Of a stretch of DNA of 64,000 bases, positions 54,730 to 62,238 are shown piece after piece (position 1 is the stretch's first letter; each line of letters starts with the position of its first letter). Location of the stretch: NCBI GenBank assembly GCA_934132895.1, contig CAKPAG010000004.1, forward strand, positions 48,991 to 112,990, read 5' to 3'. The position numbers and the translations under genes were made by a program. The stretch is from an uncultured Clostridia bacterium. Lineage in GTDB: Bacteria; Bacillota; Clostridia; TANB77; CAG-465. Under the pieces are notes generated by a model, which was given only the letters and a program-made list of their open reading frames with translations, ran no database searches and was not told the DNA's origin.

Positions 54730-55088
54730 AATATTAATTCTCCTTCCTTTATTTTTAAATCAGGATAATGTTTATCTAGTAATTCAAAATTTGATAAAAT
54801 CAAATTAGGATCTTTTTTAAGAAAATAAAACACAAGATTTTTACAGGTATTTTCTTCTAGAAATATATCAGCAATATATTTGTGTGGTATTATGTTCTTG
54901 TTTGTTAAGACTATTAACCTGTAATTTTTGCAAGTTAAAAGTCTTAAAGTAATAAAATCATTTGAATTTAAATATCCCTGATATATCACTTTATTATTAT
55001 AATAAAGAAAAATATAATAACTACATTCTTCTAAAGAATTATTTAGAACACATTTTATATTTATTCGCTTTTTCACTTTAACCTCCAT
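54720..55088 (-). CDS. Small beta-rich protein heading the minus-strand surface cluster
   Basis: The 122-residue protein has a predicted beta-sandwich and a C-terminal LLDKHYPDLKIKEGELIL that matches the last repeat of the two prealbumin-fold paralogues. It is probably the same family with a divergent main domain. The start codon at 55086-55088 has AAAGTG only weakly upstream. It overlaps the next gene by ten bases. Confidence 0.62.
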   Translation of the reverse strand: MEVKVKKRINIKCVLNNSLEECSYYIFLYYNNKVIYQGYLNSNDFITLRLLTCKNYRLIVLTNKNIIPHKYIADIFLEENTCKNLVFYFLKKDPNLILSNFELLDKHYPDLKIKEGELILWQ

Positions 55089-55249
55089 ATATATTATATA
55101 GTATATGATGGATATACAAAGATGTGAATTGTATATAAAAGTTAATATGGCATTTGCATAAAAAACATTTATGATTAAAAATCAATAATAAATTTTATAT
55201 AAAGCTATTTTTCTTATTTCTTGATTATTAATTAATACATATAAAAAAT

Positions 55250-55437
55250 TTGTTACTATTCAGACTATAGTCAATTGAAAACGCAAAATTAATATCTAAT
55301 AGCACTATAATATACATAATAAATTCAATTTTGTGGTTTTTTATAAATTAGCAATATTTGCTTTAAAGCGGCTTATACCAATGTTTTGACACGATTATTT
55401 TTATCTTTGACTTTTACCTAGTATGAATAGTAACAAG
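55250..55437. repeat. Candidate MITE with 18-bp terminal inverted repeats
   Basis: TTGTTACTATTCAGACTA (55250-55267) is matched by an inverted copy at 55419-55437 with one mismatch. The 188-bp interior is AT-rich and non-coding. It lies in the 450-base gap between the surface cluster and tdk. Otherwise that gap holds nothing I recognise. Confidence 0.5.
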
Positions 55438-55539
55438 ATTTTATACGATTGCCATAAAAAGTTAATAAATTTATTGTTATTTTACATTTTTTAATATATA
55501 ATATATAAAGTTAATATGTGTATAATTTGGGAGGTTAAA

Positions 55540-56118
55540 ATGGCAAAGTTATATTTTAGATATGGAGCAATGGGATCTGGAAAAACAATTGATTTATTAA
55601 AAGTAGCATATAACTATGAAGAAAGAGGACAAACTGTAGCAATATTTACTTCAAGTTTAGATGATAGATATGGAGTAGGTAAAATTACAACGAGAGTAGG
55701 ACTTCAAAGAGATGCTGTAATTATTAATAGATCATTTAATATATATGAATACGTAAAAAAATTAGAAAAAAGACCAGATTGTGTTTTAATTGATGAGGCA
55801 AATTTTTTGACAAAAAAACAAGTAGATGAATTAACTGATATAGTAGACTTTTTAAATATACCGGTAATTTGCTATGGGCTAAGATCAGATTTTAAAATGA
55901 ATTTTTTTGAAGGTTCACTATCTTTAATGGAAAGAGCTGACAAAATTGAGGAAATAAAAACAATATGTGAATGTGGAGCAAAGGCTACTGTAAATATGCG
56001 ATTTATTGATGGAAAACCAGTGGTAAAAGGTGAACAGATCTTTATTGGTGGAAACGAATCATATAAATCAGTTTGTAGGAAATGTTACAAAAAGTATATA
56101 GGATACAAGGTAGAATAA
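55540..56118 (+). CDS. tdk: Thymidine kinase
   Basis: The 192-residue type II thymidine kinase salvages thymidine. It has the P-loop GAMGSGKTIDLLK, CVLIDEANFLTKKQVDEL (Walker B and catalytic Glu), YGLRSDFKMNFFEGS (lasso loop) and a zinc-binding CECGAK...CRKCYKKY. ATG 55540 follows GGGAGG. Two further in-frame codons upstream lack such a site. Confidence 0.95.
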   Translation: MAKLYFRYGAMGSGKTIDLLKVAYNYEERGQTVAIFTSSLDDRYGVGKITTRVGLQRDAVIINRSFNIYEYVKKLEKRPDCVLIDEANFLTKKQVDELTDIVDFLNIPVICYGLRSDFKMNFFEGSLSLMERADKIEEIKTICECGAKATVNMRFIDGKPVVKGEQIFIGGNESYKSVCRKCYKKYIGYKVE

Positions 56119-56138
56119 TTATATATATAGTGATAAAT

Positions 56139-56180
56139 ATAGTGATAAATATAACAATTAATTTATCACTATTATTTTAT
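56139..56180 (+). terminator. Terminator of tdk
   Basis: ATAGTGATAAATATA pairs with ATTTATCACTATTATTTTAT. Confidence 0.72.
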
Positions 56181-56212
56181 GTTTGAGATTACATAAATAA
56201 TTTAAAAAGATA

Positions 56213-56241
56213 TTGACTATTTATGTAAAATATGTTATAAT
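56213..56241 (+). promoter_or_regulatory. Promoter of the first SLH gene, with long leader
   Basis: TTGACT-17-TATAAT gives a leader of more than 200 nt. The leader contains a hairpin ATGAAACT/AGTTTCAT and a second one ATTGTATA/TATACAAT, neither a known riboswitch. Confidence 0.65.
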
Positions 56242-56479
56242 TAATACAGATACGAATGATAAATGAAACTACACTAAGTTTCATGACATTTGATAATTAT
56301 CTTTTTAATATTGTATAGATAAAAAAATTTATACAATTTTAGATATATATATTACTTTAATTACTCTTGCAGGGCAAGGTTTATATATTATTTTTTAATT
56401 TTTATATAAGGGGGATTTCAAAATGAGATCTAAGACTATGGGCAAAAAAGTATTAACTAATAAAGGAGGAAGACAAACA

Positions 56480-58186
56480 ATGAAAATGAAAAAAATAATG
56501 GCAATGTTAATTGCAGCAGTTATGTTAATGGTTACAGGTGTACAGGTATTTGCTGATTATAGCAATTACGGATACAACTCAAATTATGGCAACTATGGCT
56601 ATAATAACACGAATTACGGTTATATTCAGGGACCTTATCAGTATAATGTTGACTCATATGTTGAAAACAGTATGAGAAATAACTATTCAGTAACGAGTAG
56701 GTATTATAGCGGTATAGCAACCAGATATGAGGCAGTAAAGCATTATATGGCTTTCTATAACAATAATGGCTACAATACAAATTATAACTATGGTTATAAC
56801 AATGGTTACAATACAAATTACAATTATGGTTATAATAACGGATATAATATGGGTTATGGATATTCAAATCTTCAGCAGTTTGCTGATTATAACATGGTTT
56901 CAAGCAATTATTCCGCAGAAGATTTGCAAATAATGCAGCAGGCAGTTCAGATCGGACTTTTAAGAGGTATTGAAGAAAATGGATATGTTTATTTGGCTCC
57001 TTCAAACAATTTAAGACGGTGTGAATATGCGGCATTTACTAATCGTGCAATGCAGTTGATGAATGTACAGATTTATGGAAGCTATCAGGTATATAACTTT
57101 AATGATGTACCTAATTGGCATTGGGCATATCAGGATATTCTTTCAGTTTGCTCAAGAGGTATAATGTCTGGATATTCAAACTGGACTTTTGGAGTAGATG
57201 ATACATTCAGAAGTCAGGATGCTTTAATAACTTATTACCGTATATTCTGCGAAGAATCAGGAAGATTTGATACAGAAACTTTTAGAAATGTTGTAAACTC
57301 GGTTGGATATTTTTGGCTTGAAGTATCAAATAGAGATGGAAGCAGATTTGAACTCGAAGATTTAAGTCCTATGAAAGTCGGAGATTCGTACAGCATAAGA
57401 GTATATACTGATTTATCAGGATATTCGGCAAGCAAAGCATCGTGGAGTTCATCTAATCTTAATGTAGCAACGGTTAGAAACGGTAAAGTTACTGCAGTTG
57501 GTGTTGGTACAGCTACAATCACAGCTTCGTATAAAGGATATAGCGATAGCATTATAGTTACAGTAACTGGTAATGGCGGATATGATCCTGTGACACCGTC
57601 TGGAGATACGCTGGCATTTAATGAAAGTGAAATAACTATCCAGAAGGGTTCTACAGAAAACCTTGATAATCATCTTGTTACAAGACTTTCAGGTGTAAGC
57701 TATTCTACTCAGTATACACAGTATATAAACATTGTTAATGGAAATTGTGTTTATGGTGTTCAGGCAACCAATTCGGTAGCATATGAGGTAATCGCAAGGT
57801 ATGGTAATCAGACTGCTACAATAAGGGTTAAGGTAACAGACAATAACAAACAGCAGACACTTGCAGGAGTAAAAGTAACATATGGGGCATATAACGAAGT
57901 GGCACAGAGCTTAAACGTTACTGTTACAGGATTGCCGGCAGGATATTCAGTAAAGGCAAATGATGGTTTCTATTCAGTTGATGAATATATGAATACTCAT
58001 GTAGATGTTAAAATTGCTAATTCAAATGGAATAGCTCAGCTTAACATTCATGGACTGTATGAAGCAGATGGAAGAGATTCTGTAATAATAAATGTTTATG
58101 ATGCAAGTGGTCAGCAGGTTTGGGAAGATCCCAATGGAGCATATTGCCCGCAACTTAATGGATACATTAAAAATTTAAATTTCTAA
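56480..58186 (+). CDS. SLH and Big2 domain surface protein with foreign codon use
   Basis: The 568-residue secreted protein has a signal peptide (KIMAMLIAAVMLMVTGVQVFA), a Tyr/Asn/Gly-rich repeat region (YNTNYNYGYNNG twice), SLH motifs (LRRCEYAAF, NFNDVPNWHWAYQDI, MSGYSNWTFGVDDTF), a Big2 domain (SPMKVGDSYSI...KVTAVGVGTATIT) and a C-terminal beta domain. SLH motifs bind wall polymers. Unlike its neighbours it uses CAG for Gln almost throughout and more NNC/NNG codons, and its terminator is G+C-rich, so it was probably acquired from a Lachnospiraceae-type donor. One CGG codes for the SLH Arg. ATG 56480 is preferred to 56423 for its signal peptide and AAAGGAGG. Confidence 0.85.
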   Translation: MKMKKIMAMLIAAVMLMVTGVQVFADYSNYGYNSNYGNYGYNNTNYGYIQGPYQYNVDSYVENSMRNNYSVTSRYYSGIATRYEAVKHYMAFYNNNGYNTNYNYGYNNGYNTNYNYGYNNGYNMGYGYSNLQQFADYNMVSSNYSAEDLQIMQQAVQIGLLRGIEENGYVYLAPSNNLRRCEYAAFTNRAMQLMNVQIYGSYQVYNFNDVPNWHWAYQDILSVCSRGIMSGYSNWTFGVDDTFRSQDALITYYRIFCEESGRFDTETFRNVVNSVGYFWLEVSNRDGSRFELEDLSPMKVGDSYSIRVYTDLSGYSASKASWSSSNLNVATVRNGKVTAVGVGTATITASYKGYSDSIIVTVTGNGGYDPVTPSGDTLAFNESEITIQKGSTENLDNHLVTRLSGVSYSTQYTQYINIVNGNCVYGVQATNSVAYEVIARYGNQTATIRVKVTDNNKQQTLAGVKVTYGAYNEVAQSLNVTVTGLPAGYSVKANDGFYSVDEYMNTHVDVKIANSNGIAQLNIHGLYEADGRDSVIINVYDASGQQVWEDPNGAYCPQLNGYIKNLNF

Positions 58187-58194
58187 TGTACCAG

Positions 58195-58228
58195 AAAAGA
58201 CTCGGAAAAATTTCCGAGTCTTTTACTA
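58195..58228 (+). terminator. Perfect G+C-rich terminator
   Basis: AAAAGACTCGGAAA pairs exactly with TTTCCGAGTCTTTT. Its composition matches the foreign gene before it. Confidence 0.9.
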
Positions 58229-58247
58229 TGTTTTTTTATGTAAACGA

Positions 58248-58276
58248 TTGCTTTTTCATAACTATTGTGATATAAT
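58248..58276 (+). promoter_or_regulatory. Promoter of the second SLH gene
   Basis: TTGCTT-17-TATAAT with extended -10 TGA. Confidence 0.72.
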
Positions 58277-58331
58277 ATATGTGTAAAAAAATATATACCA
58301 ATAAATAATTATTTAAAAGGAGATGTTTTTA

Positions 58332-60734
58332 ATGAAAATTATGAAACGGAAAAAAATAACTGTTATATCATTTACTTTAATTATTGCTTTAATAGTAAAT
58401 GTATTTCAACTTTTAGTAGTTGCAGGAGATAATTGGAATTCGGGTTTAAAAATCAATTTTACTCCTGCCAGCTATGATAAAAGATATGATGTACCAGAAT
58501 GGGTATGTGGAGATCAAAGTGACTTAGGTCTTGAAGCTTATGAAGATTTATCTGAAAATAATATAAAATGGAACATATTTGTTGGTCCATTAAGAGTATA
58601 TCAAAATTATTTAAAGGTAAATAATATGCAAGCTTTAACATCAAATGGGGCATCTATAACTAATTTTAAAGATTCAAGTTCTTTGGATCCTGGTACACCT
58701 AAATCTGAAGCTGAAATTTTAGTTAGGTTAGGCGTTTTAACTGGAGTCGATGAAGATGATGGAACATATATGTATATGCAAAATTATGTAAAAAGAGGTG
58801 AGGTTGCTAAAATACTTGCAGTATTTTATGAAAATCTACTTCCTGAATCTCAGGTTATAAGAGAAGCTCATGACTTTGAGGATACGTATGACCATTGGTC
58901 CAAGCCGTATATAGATTATTGTTATGAAAGAGGAATACTTGATGGTAAATCAGAATCGAATTTTGATCCGGAAGGTTATGTTACAAAAGCTGAATCTATA
59001 AGATTACTTTGTAATATGATGAATGGTCAAAATGCATTAGTTGTACAAAATATTGCTAAGTCAATAAATGAAACATATAAATGTACAACTGTATATGATG
59101 AAGATAATAATTCAAATAATAACAATAATAATTCTCAAAACAATTTATTGATTACCCCTGATAAATGGTATTACACTGTTTTGCCTAATAATACAGTAAA
59201 TGTTGAAGTTAAATGCAATAATATGTACAGAAAATTAGAATTTAATTCTGTTAATTCTAATATAAGTATTACGAGAACTTCCTCTAATTCAGGTAAATAT
59301 GTTATAAGTGTAAAAGGAATTTATGAGGGAGTAGGCTTTATTGCTTGCAATTATTCAACTGGAACTTCAGAATTAAACACTGTGTATATTCCTATTTTTG
59401 TTAAAGGGTATAATGCTTATAGGGCTTCAAATATAACAATAAGAGATAGCAATTTATCCTTAAATGTAGGACAGCAATATTTACTTTCGAGTGACGTTAG
59501 TATTACTCCAAGTTCAGCAAGCTATAATGGTATATATTTTTCATCTACAGATCCAAATGTAGCATATGTTAATTATTTAACAGGACAAATAATTGCAAGA
59601 GGTAATGGCACTTGTTATATAAATGTTATGACGTATGCGATGAGCAAAAGAGTAGCAGTAAAAGTTTCGGGATATAATTATGATTACGGTAATGGAGGGT
59701 ATGTAAACTTAAATTTACAAGTTGGTAAGACACTCGATCTTAAAAACTATATTTATGGTGCTGGGTATAATAGCACATATCACTCAAACAATACTAGCGT
59801 AGCTACTGTTACAAGTAATGGAATAGTTACTGGAAGAAGAAGTGGAGTTACGCAGATAATTGTATCTTCTGGTTATAATCAAACTGTAGTTAATTTATCG
59901 GTAGGTAATAGCAGTTATGATTATAATTATGAGGTGAGAAACATATCACTCATAAATAATTCTATTAGTATTCTTAAGAATGAAGAGTATGATATGTATG
60001 ATAATATATATATATACCCTGAAAATGCAGATATAAGTAGCTTAAAATTCTATTCTGAAGATACTACGGTAGCAAAAGTTGGAAAAAGAGACGGTATTGT
60101 AACGGGCATAAAAAAGGGAGTAACAAGGATAAGAATTGTTTGTAATAATATCACAAGATATTGTACCGTGTATGTTGGGAATGAATCCTATGAAGATATT
60201 ACTGTAAGTGATATTTATATAGATTTACCAAATAACAAGCTGACATTAACAAAAAATCAGACATATTATTTGGAAAATAATATAACTATATATCCTACAA
60301 ACGCTTCGAATAAAAAAATATATTATTCGGTAGATAATACTTCTGTTGTTACAATTGATTCTTATGGTAAAATATCAGCTATATCTCAAGGTGATGCTAT
60401 TGTTACAATAAAATGTGGGGATATTACTAGATATGTGTATATAATAGTAGATGATTCTCAAATTTCTCCAACTCCTTCTCCGGCCCCGACAAATTCTCCT
60501 ACTGATAAAAGTATAAGATTTTTAAGTAGAGATGCTGTACATTTAAGTGTCGGACTAGATTTTAATCCATATTCGATACTTAATATATCTAGTGGAGTTA
60601 CATTTACTCTTTCGGATTATTCAAAAGCAAAGATTCAAAATGGAAGAGTTATTGGAGTTGAAGCAGGAAGAGTTACTCTTACAGCAACGTATAACGGTAA
60701 TAGTGATAGTATTGATATAATAGTTAATAATTGA
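58332..60734 (+). CDS. SLH and multi-Big2 domain surface protein
   Basis: The 800-residue secreted protein has a signal peptide of about 30 residues (MKIMKRKKITVIS...), two SLH motifs at about 105-235 (AEILVRLGVLTGVDEDDG, HWSKPYIDYCYERGILDGK), and then at least four Big2-type domains to the end, each with the KxGxTxI or ARGNGTCYINV pattern. Codon use is native (CAA, A/T-ending). It is an analogue of the preceding foreign gene. Codon 6 is an in-frame CGG in the basic part of the signal peptide, read as Arg; skipping its C would stop translation at once. Confidence 0.88.
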   Translation: MKIMKRKKITVISFTLIIALIVNVFQLLVVAGDNWNSGLKINFTPASYDKRYDVPEWVCGDQSDLGLEAYEDLSENNIKWNIFVGPLRVYQNYLKVNNMQALTSNGASITNFKDSSSLDPGTPKSEAEILVRLGVLTGVDEDDGTYMYMQNYVKRGEVAKILAVFYENLLPESQVIREAHDFEDTYDHWSKPYIDYCYERGILDGKSESNFDPEGYVTKAESIRLLCNMMNGQNALVVQNIAKSINETYKCTTVYDEDNNSNNNNNNSQNNLLITPDKWYYTVLPNNTVNVEVKCNNMYRKLEFNSVNSNISITRTSSNSGKYVISVKGIYEGVGFIACNYSTGTSELNTVYIPIFVKGYNAYRASNITIRDSNLSLNVGQQYLLSSDVSITPSSASYNGIYFSSTDPNVAYVNYLTGQIIARGNGTCYINVMTYAMSKRVAVKVSGYNYDYGNGGYVNLNLQVGKTLDLKNYIYGAGYNSTYHSNNTSVATVTSNGIVTGRRSGVTQIIVSSGYNQTVVNLSVGNSSYDYNYEVRNISLINNSISILKNEEYDMYDNIYIYPENADISSLKFYSEDTTVAKVGKRDGIVTGIKKGVTRIRIVCNNITRYCTVYVGNESYEDITVSDIYIDLPNNKLTLTKNQTYYLENNITIYPTNASNKKIYYSVDNTSVVTIDSYGKISAISQGDAIVTIKCGDITRYVYIIVDDSQISPTPSPAPTNSPTDKSIRFLSRDAVHLSVGLDFNPYSILNISSGVTFTLSDYSKAKIQNGRVIGVEAGRVTLTATYNGNSDSIDIIVNN

Positions 60735-60760
60735 TAATTATTATAATTATATTAAAAAAT

Positions 60761-60802
60761 CAAGAAAAGAAGCTGTCTATATTTAGACGGCTTCTTTTCT
60801 TG
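60761..60802 (+). terminator. Strong terminator
   Basis: CAAGAAAAGAAGCTGTCT pairs with AGACGGCTTCTTTTCTTG. Confidence 0.9.
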
Positions 60803-60828
60803 CAAATTGAGAAATAATTTGATATAAT
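60800..60828 (+). promoter_or_regulatory. Promoter of the DUF308 gene
   Basis: TTGCAA-17-TATAAT with extended -10 TGA. Confidence 0.75.
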
Positions 60829-60853
60829 GCACTTGTATAAGGAAGGAAATTAT

Positions 60854-62147
60854 ATGAATAAAGAAGAGAGATTTTTGGATTCATCTTCTACCATAATACT
60901 TGGAGGATTACTTTTAGTTTTGGGAACGCTCCTTATTATTGGTAGAAATGATTTTGTTGATATACTAGCATATGCTGTGTCACTTATTTTAATTATAATA
61001 GGAATAGTAAATTCAGTAAAAAATATAATATCTAAAACTGATAAGGTAATTACTATGAATTTTATATATTCAGTGATAAATATATCTTGTGGTGCCCTTA
61101 TATATTTTTATCCTGGAATTTTTGTAGCTATATTTCCGATGCTTTTTACTTTGTATATTTTAATTGAAGCGGTAATTAAAACAGCAGTTTTTGTTATATA
61201 TCAAAAAAATGACATAGATGAGAGATTCGCTCCACTTATACGAAGCATAATATCATATATATTTTTCTGTATAATGGCCTTTTTTCCATTATTTAGAGAA
61301 AATGTTACATATATACTTGCGGGAATATATTCTATTTTACTTGCAAGTTCATACATAATAGCAGGTATTGAGAGTATGATACCTATAAAAAAAATGAATA
61401 AATTCAAGAAGAAGATAAAAATCCCTTTACCTATATTTATTGCAGCTTTTATACCAAGACAAGCATTAAAAGAAATAAATATGGCTTTTGCACCATATAA
61501 AAACAAAAAAGAGATAGAAATAGAGAAGGAAAATGAAGAAGGAGATATTGAAGTCTTAATTCATTTAAAAGAAGGCTTCTTTGCTTCATTTGGTCATGTT
61601 GACCTTTATTATAAAGGGAAAGTAATTTCATATGGCTCATATGATGAAGCAAACGTAAAGTTTAGTTTTTCAATTGGTGATGGAGTACTTTTTGAATGTG
61701 ACAAAGATAAATATTTAGAATTTTGTAATACTCAAGTAAATAAAACTATTGTTGGATTTGGAATTAAACTAACAGATGCTCAAAAACAAGCAATAGACAA
61801 AAAAATAGAAAGTGTAAAAAATGATAATACATATATATGGTATCCAGAAAGTAAACTTAAGGGAAAAGGAAAATTTAAAGATTATGCAAGTAGACTTTAT
61901 GATATGACCGAAGCTAAATTTTGGAAATTTAAAAGTCGGTAAATTCAAAACATATTTTGTATTAAATACAAATTGTGTATTACTTGCAGATACAATACTT
62001 GGTACATCTGGAATAGATATTTTAAAGGTATCTGGACTTATTGCACCTGGAACTTATTATGAATATTTTGAAAGAGAATTTAAAAGGAAAAGATCAAAAG
62101 TAGTATCTAAAAAAATATATTTAAATAGAACAAAAAAAGATATATAA
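60854..62147 (+). CDS. DUF308 membrane protein fused to a His/Cys papain-like domain, needs a +1 shift at CGG
   Basis: The N-terminal 180 residues hold about six membrane helices (HdeD/DUF308-like). The C-terminal cytoplasmic-side domain has ASFGHVDLYYKGKVISYGSY, a His motif of permuted papain-like or DUF4105-type hydrolases. The zero frame stops at TAA 61940 straight after CGG (codon 362). Skipping the C gives KSGKFKTYFVLNTNCVLLAD and 68 further residues, including the expected catalytic-type Cys (NTNCV) and GLIAPGTYYEYFE, ending at TAA 62147. The corrected length is 430. ATG 60854 follows AAGGAAGG. Confidence 0.82.
61937..61940 (+). other. CGG(T) +1 frameshift site in the DUF308-papain gene
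   Basis: AAA AGT CGG TAA is the zero frame. Skipping C 61937 gives AGT GGT AAA TTC and restores the Cys-containing C-terminus. Confidence 0.78.
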
Positions 62148-62182
62148 TATTTTGTAGTAAAAGTACAAAATATTTTTCTTTT
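62147..62182 (+). terminator. Terminator at the restored stop
   Basis: AATATTTTGTA pairs with TACAAAATATT, then TTTCTTTTTT. It lies right after the frame-shifted stop at 62145, not after 61942, which supports the longer gene. Confidence 0.82.
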
Positions 62183-62185
62183 TTC

Positions 62186-62214
62186 TTCACAAATGCTAAA
62201 ATATATTGTATAAT
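62186..62214 (+). promoter_or_regulatory. Promoter of the GH18 gene
   Basis: TTCACA-17-TATAAT. Confidence 0.7.
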
Positions 62215-62238
62215 AATATCGCAAGGTGGTTTGATTTT

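Noticed and set aside
8879..62147. CGG reassigned to Trp, Gln or another amino acid
   Set aside because: Simple reassignment cannot repair the frame at the five broken sites, and the CGG at 57017 aligns with the conserved Arg of an SLH motif.
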